A stretch of DNA of 64,000 nucleotides from contig NZ_LZEU01000001.1 in the NCBI RefSeq assembly GCF_014490745.1, positions 1,077,501 through 1,141,500 of the forward strand, read 5' to 3'. The position numbers were made by a program, and so were the translations under genes. This DNA is from Pseudomonas alcaligenes. Lineage in GTDB: Bacteria > Pseudomonadota > Gammaproteobacteria > Pseudomonadales > Pseudomonadaceae. This document shows, in pieces, positions 10,559 to 18,929 of the stretch (within the stretch, counting starts at the first letter, position 1; the number at the start of each line of letters is the position of its first letter). The notes below the pieces were generated by a model, which made no database searches, was not told where the DNA came from, and worked only from the letters and a program-made list of their open reading frames with translations.

Positions 10559-11353
10559 TTGATCGAAGAAGTCCGTCGCCGCGCCTATCTGACCGCCATG
10601 CAGGTGGCCAGCTGGCTGCCGCGCGTGGAGCTGCCGTTTGCCGCGCCCTCGCGGGCCGCATTGCTGCAGCCACTGCCCGAGCCGGAGCCCGCAGCACCAG
10701 CTGCGCCGCCGGTAGCGGCTGCGGTGCCGGCCGCCGTGCGCGAAGAAGCGCCGCGGCCGAGTATCGAGGTGCCGCGCCCGACGGTGCAGATGCCCAAGCC
10801 GGTGATCAAGGCAGAGCCGACTCCTGTCGCAGAAGAAGCAGCGGCGCCGGCCCGCGCCGTACCCGTGGCGCCGCCGCGTTTCGCCCTGCAGCTGCTGCGC
10901 GCCGGTGACTGCGCCCTGCTGGTCGAGTTGCCCACCGGCGAACCCTTCCAGAGTCGCGACCCGGCCTATCTGCTGCTCAAGGATCTGCTGCGCGCCGCCG
11001 GCCTGCCGGACAGTCCGCAGCAGGTCGGTGACGGCTCGCCGATCCGCTGGCCGCTGCTCAGCCGCGGCAACCTCGACCAGGGCCCGGAGGCGGCGCGCGA
11101 TTACGTGCAGGGTGTGCTGGCCGGCCAGCTGGAAAGCCAGCCCTGCACCTGCCTGTGGCTGATCGGCCTGCCGGCCGTGCGTTTCGCCGGCGAAGGCGAT
11201 GCCGACAGCTACAACCGCGAACTGAATGTCGATGGCCTGGGGGCGGCCTGGGCCCTGCCGGGACTGGAACTGCTGATGGACGAGCCGCAGCGCAAGGCGC
11301 CCCTGTGGCAGGCCATGCGCCGGGTGATGCAACGCTGGAAATCGTCCGTATGA
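10559..11353 (+). CDS. holD: probable DNA polymerase III psi subunit (cryptic pseudomonad HolD)
   Basis: A 264-residue protein with three parts. The N-terminal segment (RRRAYLTAMQVASWLPRVELP, residues 6-26) resembles the LQQLGITQW-type chi-binding peptide of psi. A Pro/Ala/Glu linker spans about 28-105, and a compact domain about 105-250. It lies directly upstream of rimI with a four-base overlap, as holD does in E. coli. A long, cryptic psi subunit has been described biochemically in Pseudomonas aeruginosa. Psi links chi to the clamp loader and helps hand-off from SSB-coated DNA. Automated pipelines often call such proteins hypothetical or TonB-like because of the Pro-rich linker. The start TTG is inferred; GGAA lies about 10 bases upstream. 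The internal ATG at 10598 would cut the conserved N-terminus. Confidence 0.72.
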   Translation: MIEEVRRRAYLTAMQVASWLPRVELPFAAPSRAALLQPLPEPEPAAPAAPPVAAAVPAAVREEAPRPSIEVPRPTVQMPKPVIKAEPTPVAEEAAAPARAVPVAPPRFALQLLRAGDCALLVELPTGEPFQSRDPAYLLLKDLLRAAGLPDSPQQVGDGSPIRWPLLSRGNLDQGPEAARDYVQGVLAGQLESQPCTCLWLIGLPAVRFAGEGDADSYNRELNVDGLGAAWALPGLELLMDEPQRKAPLWQAMRRVMQRWKSSV

Positions 11354-11802
11354 GTTCTGCTATCACTTTCCGCCCGATGATCCAGGCGGATCTCGACCGC
11401 GTACTGCAGATCGAGAATGCCGCCTTCAGCCATCCCTGGACCCGCGGCATCTTCGAGGACGGGCTGAAGTCCTACGACTGCTGGCTGATGTTCGACGGCG
11501 ACGAGCAGGTCGGCCACGGGGTGATCCAGGTGATCATCGACGAGGCGCACCTGCTCAATATCACCGTGCGCCCGCAGAGCCAGGGCAAGGGCTACGGCCT
11601 GCAGCTGCTCGAGCACCTGATGCGCCGGGCCATGCAGCTGAACGCCGGCGAGTGCTTCCTCGAGGTGCGTGCCAGCAACCAGTCGGCCTACCGCCTGTAC
11701 GAACGCTACGGCTTCAACGAGATCGGCCGGCGCCGCGATTACTACCCCGCACCGGGCGGGCGCGAGGATGCCCTGGTGATGGCCTGCACCCTGCTCGACT
11801 GA
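11350..11802 (+). CDS. rimI: ribosomal protein S18 alanine N-acetyltransferase
   Basis: A 150-residue GNAT acetyltransferase with the acetyl-CoA loop VRPQSQGKGYGLQLL near residues 75-90 and the C-terminal ASNQSAYRLYERYGF segment typical of RimI. RimI acetylates the N-terminal alanine of ribosomal protein S18. The start ATG overlaps the holD stop codon, so the two are coupled. Confidence 0.93.
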   Translation: MSSAITFRPMIQADLDRVLQIENAAFSHPWTRGIFEDGLKSYDCWLMFDGDEQVGHGVIQVIIDEAHLLNITVRPQSQGKGYGLQLLEHLMRRAMQLNAGECFLEVRASNQSAYRLYERYGFNEIGRRRDYYPAPGGREDALVMACTLLD

Positions 11803-11882
11803 AGCGGTGACCGCCCGGGTCGGCGGCTTGTCAAAGCCGGAGCGCCTCCGTATGGTGCGGCGCGAACCCGGAGGATTAAGCC

Positions 11883-12527
11883 ATGAGCGACCTGCAGCAT
11901 CTGTTCGACAACAACGCGCGCTGGGCCGAGGCGGTCAACCAGAAAGATCCGGAGTTCTTCGCCAAGCTGGCCAAGCAGCAGACTCCCGAGTTCCTGTGGA
12001 TCGGCTGTTCCGATGCGCGGGTGCCGGCCAACGAGATCGTCGGCCTGCTGCCGGGCGATATCTTCGTCCACCGCAACGTCGCCAACGTGGTGCTGCACAC
12101 CGACCTCAACTGCCTGTCGGTGATCCAGTACGCGGTCGACGTACTCAAGGTCAAACACATCCTGGTCACCGGCCACTACGGCTGCGGCGGCGTACGCGCG
12201 GCCATGCAGGATCGCCAGTTCGGCCTGATCGACGGCTGGCTGCGCTCGATCCGCGACCTCTACTACGAGCAGCGCGACTACTTCGCCCAGTTCGACAATG
12301 AAGAGGACAAGGTCGACCGTCTCTGCGAGCTCAACGTGATCCACCAGGTGGCCAACGTCAGCCACACCAGCATCGTGCAGAACGCCTGGCACCGCGGCCA
12401 GGAAATCGCCGTGCACGGCTGCATCTACGGCATCAAGGACGGCCGCTGGAAGAACCTCAACGTCACCGTCAGCGGCCTCGAACAGCTGCCGCCGCAGTAC
12501 CGCCTGCGCCCGCTCGGCCAGTCCTGA
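11883..12527 (+). CDS. can: beta-class carbonic anhydrase
   Basis: A 214-residue cytoplasmic enzyme that interconverts CO2 and bicarbonate. Zinc ligands are visible as C42 (in GCSDAR), H98 and C101 (in GHYGCGG), with the D44/R46 dyad. Length and sequence match the E. coli Can type. GGAGG eight bases before the ATG is a strong ribosome site. The EamA transporter start follows directly, suggesting co-transcription. Confidence 0.95.
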   Translation: MSDLQHLFDNNARWAEAVNQKDPEFFAKLAKQQTPEFLWIGCSDARVPANEIVGLLPGDIFVHRNVANVVLHTDLNCLSVIQYAVDVLKVKHILVTGHYGCGGVRAAMQDRQFGLIDGWLRSIRDLYYEQRDYFAQFDNEEDKVDRLCELNVIHQVANVSHTSIVQNAWHRGQEIAVHGCIYGIKDGRWKNLNVTVSGLEQLPPQYRLRPLGQS

Positions 12528-12528
12528 G

Positions 12529-13431
12529 GTGCCGCGCGCGCAACGCTTCGCCTGGCTCGGCCTGGCCCTGGCCAGTTTGATCTGGGCTGGCAATTCGCTG
12601 GTTGCCCGCGCCTTCACTGGCGCCATCCCGCCGCTGTCGCTGGCCTTCTGGCGCTGGGCCGTGGCACTGCTGATCCTGCTGCCGCTGACCGGGCCGTCGC
12701 TCTGGCGTCATCGCCAGGTGCTGCGCGCCGCCGGCTGGCGTCTGTGGCTGGCGGCGCTGCTGGCCATCACCCTGTACAACTGTCTGCTGTATACGGCGGC
12801 GCTGACCACGGCGGCGATCAATCTCAGCCTGGTCAGTACCTGCCTGCCGCTGGCCACCTTCATCGGTGCCGGCCTGCTGCTTGGCGAGTGGCCGGCACGA
12901 CGAGCCTGGGGCGGGCTGGGAGTGGCACTGCTGGGGCTGCTGTGGCTGATCGCCCAGGGCAACTGGCAGGTGCTGCGCAGCCTGTCCTTCGCCCAGGGCG
13001 ATCTGCTGATGCTGCTGGCGACCCTGGACTGGGCCCTGTATTCCCTGCTGCTACGGCGCTGGAACCGCTATTTCCAGCTGCCGCCCTTTACCCTGCTCGG
13101 TGCCCTGGTGCTGCTCGGCGTGCTGATGCTGACACCGTTCTACCTGTGGGAGCTGTGGCACGGCGCGCGCTTCGCAGCCAGCCCCGGCAACCTGGCAGCC
13201 ATTGGCTACACCGCGCTGTTCGCCTCGGTGATCGCCTACCAGTTGTGGAATATCGGCCTGCGCGAGCTCGGCGCGGCACGCACGGCGATGAGCAATTACC
13301 TGATGCCGGTGTTCACCGCGATTCTCGGTTGGTTGCTGCTCGGCGAAGGGCTGCAGTCCTACCACTGGGTGGGCGGGGCGCTGATCGTCAGCGGCCTGCT
13401 GCTGGCCGGGCGGCCCCAGGTACGAACCTAG
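12529..13431 (+). CDS. EamA/DMT-family transporter
   Basis: A 300-residue membrane protein with about ten hydrophobic helices arranged as two EamA repeats (about residues 8-140 and 152-290). This is the drug/metabolite transporter family, mostly exporters of small metabolites or amino acids. The start is GTG, one base after the carbonic anhydrase stop, with no separate ribosome site, so translational coupling is likely. Substrate cannot be told from sequence. Confidence 0.9.
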   Translation: MPRAQRFAWLGLALASLIWAGNSLVARAFTGAIPPLSLAFWRWAVALLILLPLTGPSLWRHRQVLRAAGWRLWLAALLAITLYNCLLYTAALTTAAINLSLVSTCLPLATFIGAGLLLGEWPARRAWGGLGVALLGLLWLIAQGNWQVLRSLSFAQGDLLMLLATLDWALYSLLLRRWNRYFQLPPFTLLGALVLLGVLMLTPFYLWELWHGARFAASPGNLAAIGYTALFASVIAYQLWNIGLRELGAARTAMSNYLMPVFTAILGWLLLGEGLQSYHWVGGALIVSGLLLAGRPQVRT

Positions 13432-13559
13432 TCGGCCGGAAGTCTGGCGCCAGTTTCTTGTGATGGCAGGGCGCACGGGGCTTCGCTACTCTGCAGCAAC
13501 GTGCCGCACACAATAACCAGAGCAGGCGCGACTCGCAGTATTAAACAAGGGGGAGAGTT

Positions 13560-14078
13560 ATGTTCGGTAGTTCCAGCAAGCAGCAGCGCGGCTTCACGCT
13601 GATTGAGCTGATTGTCGTGATTGTGATCCTGGGGATTCTGGCGGCCATCGCGCTTCCCAAGTTTCTCAACCTGACCAGCCAATCCTACGATTCGGTCAAC
13701 CGCGGTATCGGTGGCGCACTGACCTCGGCCACCAGCCTGGTGCGCGCCGGCTGGCTGGCCAATGGAGCTCCGACCGGCGGCAGCACTGTCACCCTCGACG
13801 GCTCCGTCATCGCGGTCAACTCCAACGGCTGGCCGGTCAACAGTCCGTCCGCAACAGCCGGCAGCACGCCGACCGCCAGCGAGTGCGCCAATATGTGGAA
13901 CGCCATCATGAAGAGCAACACGCCTGCCGCAGCCGGTAGCTGCACCGGCGATGGCTGCTATGTGGCCAGCGTGAGTGGCAGCACGTCCTGCATCTACACC
14001 ATGTCGGGCAGTCCGAGCGGCGGGCCTTACACCATTACCTACGCCTTCGGCACTGGCGACGTAATCATCTCGCCGTAA
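13560..14078 (+). CDS. type IV pilin-like protein (MSHA/pseudopilin type)
   Basis: A 172-residue protein with a perfect class III signal: short basic leader ending RG, then FTLIELIVVIVILGILAAIALPKF with glutamate at position 5 of the mature form. PilD-type peptidase would cleave after G11. The body has four cysteines (in SECANMW, SCTGDGC and SCIY) that could form disulfides and a Ser/Thr/Gly-rich surface. It is closest in style to MshA-like minor pilins. No assembly ATPase or other pilin gene is near, so it is an orphan subunit. GGGGAGAG gives a strong ribosome site and a terminator follows. Confidence 0.88.
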   Translation: MFGSSSKQQRGFTLIELIVVIVILGILAAIALPKFLNLTSQSYDSVNRGIGGALTSATSLVRAGWLANGAPTGGSTVTLDGSVIAVNSNGWPVNSPSATAGSTPTASECANMWNAIMKSNTPAAAGSCTGDGCYVASVSGSTSCIYTMSGSPSGGPYTITYAFGTGDVIISP

Positions 14079-14097
14079 CGGGTACCCAGGTAATGCC

Positions 14098-14127
14098 AAA
14101 GGCGGATCGCGAGATCCGCCTTTTTTG
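14098..14127 (+). terminator. rho-independent terminator after the pilin gene
   Basis: An 11-base-pair stem AAAGGCGGATC / GATCCGCCTTT with GCGA loop at 14098-14123 is followed by further T residues. Confidence 0.92.
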
Positions 14128-14282
14128 TTTTTACCGATGAGAGCCTGGAGCGATTGCCCAGCGCCCGGGCGACGACAGGTACCCAGGCCAGGGAAGAGGA
14201 AGGTGTTGCGAGCAGCGAGTTATCTGCCCCCCCTTGTTGAAACTATGCTGACAGCGGGTTGCTGCGAATCAAGGAGGAGATA

Positions 14283-14627
14283 ATGGCGAGGGCGTCTGAG
14301 GAGAAAGGTATCGATGAGGCCGGCGACGACTCGTCTCCGGGCCTGTCTGCAAACTTCTATGGGCTGATCGAGTTTGTACTCAGGGATTCAAGCCTGAGTC
14401 CCGAGCAGAAGGTCATGCTGATCGATGAAGTCCGCAAGAGCACGCCGGCCAGTGATCGTTGGACGAGTCGTTACGCAATCTATTCTCTCGTCGCGATTGC
14501 GCTGCTATCCATGGTCGGCATCATCTGGCTAGGGCTGGCTGACAAGTGGGTTCCCGATGGCCTAGTCGCCATTGGCTCTGCTGCGGTCGGAGGCCTGGCC
14601 GGGCTGCTGGTTCCACGCAAGGGCTGA
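14283..14627 (+). CDS. small two-helix membrane protein, unknown function
   Basis: A 114-residue protein with an acidic, hydrophilic N-terminal half, then two membrane segments (about residues 60-83 and 90-110) and a basic C-terminus (PRKG). AAGGAGGAGA at 14271-14280 is a near-perfect ribosome site three bases before the ATG. Base composition is lower in GC than the neighbours, which may indicate later acquisition. The topology is holin-like, but I see no lysis genes beside it and assign no function. Confidence 0.7.
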   Translation: MARASEEKGIDEAGDDSSPGLSANFYGLIEFVLRDSSLSPEQKVMLIDEVRKSTPASDRWTSRYAIYSLVAIALLSMVGIIWLGLADKWVPDGLVAIGSAAVGGLAGLLVPRKG

Positions 14628-14644
14628 CCACTACCCCAGAAACA

Positions 14645-14677
14645 ACAAAGGCCTACCCGAAGGTAAGCCTTTGTTTT
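14645..14677. terminator. hairpin between the small membrane protein gene and tRNA-Met
   Basis: ACAAAGGCcTACC and GGTAaGCCTTTGT (14645-14657, 14662-14674) form a stem with one mismatch and a CGAA loop. Flanking A and T runs make it usable in both directions, for the rightward gene and the leftward tRNA. Confidence 0.8.
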
Positions 14678-14680
14678 GTA

Positions 14681-14757
14681 TGGTGGCTACGCAGGGACTT
14701 GAACCCCGGACCCCAGCATTATGAATGCCGTGCTCTAACCAACTGAGCTACGTAGCC
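14681..14757 (-). tRNA. tRNA-Met (anticodon CAT, elongator type)
   Basis: On the minus strand a 77-base cloverleaf starts GGCTACG and ends CGTAGCCACCA with encoded CCA. The anticodon stem CGGCA/TGCTG closes loop TTCATAA, giving CAT. The acceptor starts with a proper G-C pair, and the D-stem is not of the initiator kind. Confidence 0.95.
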
Positions 14758-15097
14758 GTTTGAGGCGCGCATTATTCGTGTGTCGGGCATGGCTGTCAAG
14801 CCTGGCGGCAGAAAAATTCTGCACGCTATCAACCGCTTACGTCAGGCTGTGGGATTGCGGGCGGTGCGCTTGGCTCTGGCCATGGCAGGGGGAGGGGCAG
14901 GATCGGCCTGCCCAGGATGGCAAGCCCTTGATCTGGATCAAACCCGGTTGCTGCCAGGGGAGGAAAGGTTGCCCTCAGACAGCAACTGTTCAGGCGTGAA
15001 GGCGGAAAGTGGAGACAGAGGATAACTCTCCACTGGCCGGGGCCGGCATCAGGCAGCCCTGCGCCGCTTCACTTCAGGACAGGATCGGGAGGACGAT
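14758..15097. other. 340-base region without a supported gene
   Basis: This stretch lies between tRNA-Met and the P-type ATPase. I see no convincing coding sequence. It contains a 7-base-pair hairpin GGGCAGG/CCTGCCC at 14895-14913 with no U-run. It must hold the tRNA-Met promoter (reading left) and the ATPase promoter and leader (reading right). Confidence 0.6.
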
Positions 15098-17821
15098 ATG
15101 GGATCGCTACAACCCCAAGAGCTGCGCGTGCCGAACGCCAGCACCAGCCCGTGGTACCGCAAGAGCAGCACCCAGGCCATGGCTGACCTGCAGACCAGCG
15201 TCACCGGCCTGGCCCCCGAGGAAGCCAGGGCGCGGCTGCTGCGCATCGGCCCCAACGCCTTGCCGGCCAAGGCCGTAGACCCGCTCTGGCTGCGCTTCGC
15301 CCGGCACTTCAACGATGTGCTGATCTACATCCTGCTGGCCGCCGCCGTGGCCACGGCGCTGATGGGGCACTGGACCGACACCCTGGTGATCCTCGCCGTG
15401 GCGCTGATCAACGCCGCCATCGGCTTCTTCCAGGAGAACAAGGCGGAGAAATCCCTGGCGGCCCTGCGCGGCATGCTCAGCAGCACCGCCCTGGTGGTGC
15501 GCAACGGGCAGAAGCTGAAGATCGACGCCAGCGAGCTGGTGCCCGGCGACATCGTGGTGCTGCGCCCCGGTGACAAGATTCCCGCCGATGTACGCCTGTT
15601 CGAGGTGCATCACCTGCAGGTCGAGGAGTCCATGCTCACCGGCGAGTCGCTCACCGTGGCCAAGCAGGTCGAGGCTCTGGAGCAGGAGGCATTGCTGGCC
15701 GACCGCAGTAACCTCGGTTTCTCCGGCACCAGTGTCAGCGCCGGCAACGCCAAGGGCGTGGTGATCGAGACCGGCGCGGCCACCGAGCTGGGCAAGATCA
15801 ACTGCCTGATCGCCAGCGTGGACGAGAGCGAAACCCCGCTGCTGCGGCAGATCGCCCAGCTCGGCAAGCGCATCTTCCAGCTGATCGTCGGCATGATGGC
15901 AGTGCTGTTCGTCATCGGCTTCTTCTGGCACGACTACCCGTTCGGCGAGCTGCTGCTGTCGCTGATCAGCCTGGCCGTGGCCGCGGTGCCCGAGGGGCTG
16001 CCGGCGATCGTCTCGATCATCCTGTCGCTCGGCGTGCAGCGCATGGCGCGCAACAAGGCGATCATCCGCAAGCTGCCGACCGTGGAAACCCTGGGCGCCA
16101 TGAGCGTGATCTGCTCGGACAAGACCGGCACCCTGACCATGAACGAGATGACTGCCAAGAGCGTGCTGACCGCCAGCACCCTGTATGGCGTCGAAGGGCA
16201 GAGCTACGAGCCGGTCGGCCGCATCACCCTGGCCGGCGCCACCGAGGCGCTGGACTGGGCGGGCCACACCAACCTGGCGGCCTTTATCCGCGCCGTCGAC
16301 ATCTGCAACGACAGCAGCCTGCAACGCAATGACGAGGGGCGCTGGCGTGTGGTCGGCGGGCCTACCGAGGGCGCGCTCAAGGTGCTGGCACGCAAGGCCT
16401 GCTTGCCTGAGGTGGACGTGCGGCGGATGGGCAAGATTCCCTTCGACTCCGCCTACAAGTACATGGCGCGCCGTTGCGATGTGGCCGGCGACAGCCTGAT
16501 CTACCTGAAAGGCGCTCCGGATGTGCTGCTGGGCCTGTGCCAGCAGCAGCTGGGGGCGCACAGCGTCGAGCCGCTGGATCGTGCCTACTGGGAGCGCGAG
16601 ATGGGTCATATCGCCAGCCAGGGCTTGCGTATGCTGGCGGCGGCCTACAAGCCGGTGCCTGGCGCTGGCGGTGAGATCGACCATGAGGACTTGCAGGACG
16701 GCATGATCTTCCTTGGTGTCGCCGGCTTGATGGATCCGCCGCGGCCCGAGGCGATCGAGGCCATTGCCCTGTGCCGGCAGGCCGGCATCCAGGTGAAGAT
16801 GATCACCGGCGACCACCCGGACACCGCCGTGGCCATCGCCCGCATGCTGGGCATGGGGAGCGACCTGCGTGCCATGACCGGTCAGGAGCTGGAGGCCACC
16901 GACGATGCCGCGCTGAGGACGCTGGCCATGCAGTATGCGGTGTTCGCCCGTACCAGCCCGGAACACAAATTGCGCCTGGTGCGCGCGCTACAGGCCAACG
17001 GCCAGGTGGTGGGCATGACCGGCGACGGGGTCAACGACGCGCCGGCGCTGAAGCAGGCCGACGTTGGCATCGCCATGGGCATCAAGGGCACCGAGGTGAC
17101 CAAGGAAGCCGCCGACATGGTGCTCACCGATGACAACTTCTCCACCATCGCCGGCGCCGTGCGCGAGGGGCGGCGGGTTTACGACAACCTGAAGAAGACC
17201 GTGCTGTTTATCCTGCCGACCAACATGGCCCAGGGCCTGCTGATCGTCATGGCGATCCTGGCCGGGGCGGTGGTGCCGCTGTCGCCGCTGCAGATCCTGT
17301 GGATGAACATGGCCACCTCGACCACCCTGTCCTTTGCCCTGGCCTTCGAGCCCGGCGAGCCGGGGATGATGCGCCGCGCGCCGCGCCAGGCCGGCGAGTC
17401 GATCCTCAACGGTTTTGCCGTGTGGCGGGTGTTGTTCGTCGGCGGACTGCTGACGGCGGCGGCCTTCCTGCTGGAGGCGTGGATGGTCGCCGGCGGCCAG
17501 GACACCGACCATATCCGCACCATGATCCTGCACACCCTGGTCACCGCGCAGTGGGCCTACCTGTTCAACTGTCGCCTGCAGGAGCAGTTCTCGCTGAACG
17601 CCGCGCTACTGCGCAACGGCGCGCTGCTCACCGTGACCCTGGCGCTGATCCTGCTGCAGTGCCTGGTGATCTATGTGCCCTTCATGCAGACGGCCTTCCA
17701 TACCGTGGCGCTGCCGTTCAGCAGCTGGCTGCTGGCGCTGGGCGTCGGGGTGCTGGTGTTCTTCGCCGTCGAGCTGGAGAAGCTGCTGATCCGCCGCTGG
17801 AAGGCGCGGCGGGCCGGCTGA
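15098..17821 (+). CDS. P-type cation-transporting ATPase (P2-like)
   Basis: A 907-residue ion pump with an N-terminal cation-ATPase domain, actuator TGES at 181-184, phosphorylation site DKTGT with Asp341, and hinge TGDGVND at 641-647. About ten membrane helices are visible. M4 has the P2-type AAVPEGLPA motif of Ca2+/Na+ pumps, but the M6 segment reads [16 protein letters not shown] instead of the N-x-x-T-D motif of SERCA-like pumps. The transported ion is therefore uncertain: Ca2+, Mg2+, Na+ or H+ are possible. GGGAGG before the ATG is a good ribosome site. It stands alone in its direction. Confidence 0.9.
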   Translation: MGSLQPQELRVPNASTSPWYRKSSTQAMADLQTSVTGLAPEEARARLLRIGPNALPAKAVDPLWLRFARHFNDVLIYILLAAAVATALMGHWTDTLVILAVALINAAIGFFQENKAEKSLAALRGMLSSTALVVRNGQKLKIDASELVPGDIVVLRPGDKIPADVRLFEVHHLQVEESMLTGESLTVAKQVEALEQEALLADRSNLGFSGTSVSAGNAKGVVIETGAATELGKINCLIASVDESETPLLRQIAQLGKRIFQLIVGMMAVLFVIGFFWHDYPFGELLLSLISLAVAAVPEGLPAIVSIILSLGVQRMARNKAIIRKLPTVETLGAMSVICSDKTGTLTMNEMTAKSVLTASTLYGVEGQSYEPVGRITLAGATEALDWAGHTNLAAFIRAVDICNDSSLQRNDEGRWRVVGGPTEGALKVLARKACLPEVDVRRMGKIPFDSAYKYMARRCDVAGDSLIYLKGAPDVLLGLCQQQLGAHSVEPLDRAYWEREMGHIASQGLRMLAAAYKPVPGAGGEIDHEDLQDGMIFLGVAGLMDPPRPEAIEAIALCRQAGIQVKMITGDHPDTAVAIARMLGMGSDLRAMTGQELEATDDAALRTLAMQYAVFARTSPEHKLRLVRALQANGQVVGMTGDGVNDAPALKQADVGIAMGIKGTEVTKEAADMVLTDDNFSTIAGAVREGRRVYDNLKKTVLFILPTNMAQGLLIVMAILAGAVVPLSPLQILWMNMATSTTLSFALAFEPGEPGMMRRAPRQAGESILNGFAVWRVLFVGGLLTAAAFLLEAWMVAGGQDTDHIRTMILHTLVTAQWAYLFNCRLQEQFSLNAALLRNGALLTVTLALILLQCLVIYVPFMQTAFHTVALPFSSWLLALGVGVLVFFAVELEKLLIRRWKARRAG

Positions 17822-17836
17822 GGGAGTGGCGGGGCT

Positions 17837-18211
17837 TCAGGTCGCAGGGCTGGAGCCCCGCCAGTGGCTCAGCATGTAGCTGCCAAGCAGCAGGCCGGCG
17901 GCGAGCAGGTAGATGGCGGTCGAGCGACCCAGGCCGAAGAACGCCAGCATGATCAGGGCATAGGCCAGGAAGGACACGCCGAAGCCCAGGCCGAAGGGCA
18001 CGCGCAGGGCCAACAGGATTAGCAGAATGAGCAGGAAGGCGGTCTTCGCATAGTAGGCCTCGCGGGCAATCTGCAGGGCCTGTTCGGCGGAGGTGGCCAC
18101 CTGGTACTTGGCGAAGATGTCGTGGCCGGCGAAGAAGTCGACCTGCATGGTGAGATTGACGACGAGGTAGCCGGCAATCACCAGCAGACTTATGAAGCGG
18201 TTGATATCCAT
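17837..18211 (-). CDS. small integral membrane protein, unknown function
   Basis: A 124-residue protein with four hydrophobic segments (about 5-22, 55-73, 76-93 and 98-115). The frame extends upstream to 18256, but ATG at 18211 has AGGAG in place and the upstream part overlaps a hairpin. It converges with the P-type ATPase, leaving 15 bases between stops. I do not recognise the family. Confidence 0.7.
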   Translation of the reverse strand: MDINRFISLLVIAGYLVVNLTMQVDFFAGHDIFAKYQVATSAEQALQIAREAYYAKTAFLLILLILLALRVPFGLGFGVSFLAYALIMLAFFGLGRSTAIYLLAAGLLLGSYMLSHWRGSSPAT

Positions 18212-18225
18212 GCAGGACTCCTGAG

Positions 18226-18253
18226 GCCCACCCGCCTGGCGGGTGGGCTTTTT
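18226..18253 (+). terminator. strong rightward terminator hairpin
   Basis: A 9-base-pair stem GCCCACCCG/CGGGTGGGC (18226-18234, 18240-18248) is followed by TTTTT. The U-run is on the plus strand, so it would end the P-type ATPase transcript after it has run antisense through the gene at 17837-18211. On the minus strand there is no U-run. Confidence 0.75.
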
Positions 18254-18255
18254 CA

Positions 18256-18813
18256 TCAGCGGGAAAGGCTCAGGCCACTGGCGGCGTGCAGGCCTTCGAG
18301 GTCGGCATCCAGTTCGACCCGGGTCGACTCGAGGAAGCGGCTGAGCATGTTGAAGTAGCTGCAGCAGAGGATCAGCTCGCTGGCCTGGCGTACCCCGTAG
18401 CGCGACTGGATGGCCGCCAGGGCCTCGTCGCTCAGGCGTACGTCACGGCTGATTTCCTCGGCCACCCGGCAGAGCAGCAGGCCTTCCTCGTCCAGGCCCT
18501 GAACCGGGCCGGCAGTGCCGATTCGGTCGATTTCCTCCTGGCTCACGCCGACGCGACGGGCGATCAGCACATGCTGGGCCCACTCGTAGTGCGAGCCGGT
18601 GACCTGGGCCACGCGCAGAATGGCGATCTCGCGCTTGCGGGCGTCGAACTGGCTTTGCAGCAGGATCGAGGCGGCGAGCTGGATGAAGCCCGGCAGGCTG
18701 CTCGGGGCGTTGGCCATCATGCGGAACACGTTGGCCGGCGGCAGGCCGGCGAGGGTCTTGCGGGTGGCCTCGGACAGCTCGTCGTCGGTGGGCAGGGGCA
18801 GGCTAACGGCCAT
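18256..18813 (-). CDS. carboxymuconolactone decarboxylase-family protein
   Basis: A 185-residue all-helical protein of the CMD/AhpD superfamily, recognised by REIAILRVAQVTGSHYEWAQH (residues about 61-81) and the following A-x-x-x-G-V segment. The AhpD redox CxxC pair is absent, so a peroxidase role is unlikely. It is closer to CMD-like proteins found in aromatic or lipid catabolic loci. GGAG lies about 9 bases before the ATG. It is separated from the DUF1329 gene by a terminator and is probably its own transcript. Confidence 0.87.
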   Translation of the reverse strand: MAVSLPLPTDDELSEATRKTLAGLPPANVFRMMANAPSSLPGFIQLAASILLQSQFDARKREIAILRVAQVTGSHYEWAQHVLIARRVGVSQEEIDRIGTAGPVQGLDEEGLLLCRVAEEISRDVRLSDEALAAIQSRYGVRQASELILCCSYFNMLSRFLESTRVELDADLEGLHAASGLSLSR

Positions 18814-18852
18814 GGTCAATCTCCACGAGGTGGGGCGCGCTGGCGCCCCGTT

Positions 18853-18882
18853 GAATAAAAAGGGGCCGCCGGCGGGCGGCCC
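18853..18882 (-). terminator. terminator of the DUF1302-DUF1329 operon
   Basis: On the minus strand GGGCCGCC/GGCGGCCC with a four-base loop is followed by CCTTTTTATT. It lies 47 bases after the DUF1329 stop. Confidence 0.88.
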
Positions 18883-18929
18883 GAAAGTCCAGAGGGTTTC
18901 CCGCCCTGGGTCAGTAGCGTGCGGTTGGC

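Noticed and set aside
12775..12790. TGTACA box near 12775, and single boxes at about 22846 and 38530
   Set aside because: Lone hexamers inside coding sequence without the N12-paired partner; expected by chance.
14681..15097. Integrated phage or island at tRNA-Met
   Set aside because: No integrase, no repeated 3' tRNA end found nearby; only one small odd gene.
18256..18813. AhpD alkylhydroperoxidase
   Set aside because: No CxxC motif in the expected place.
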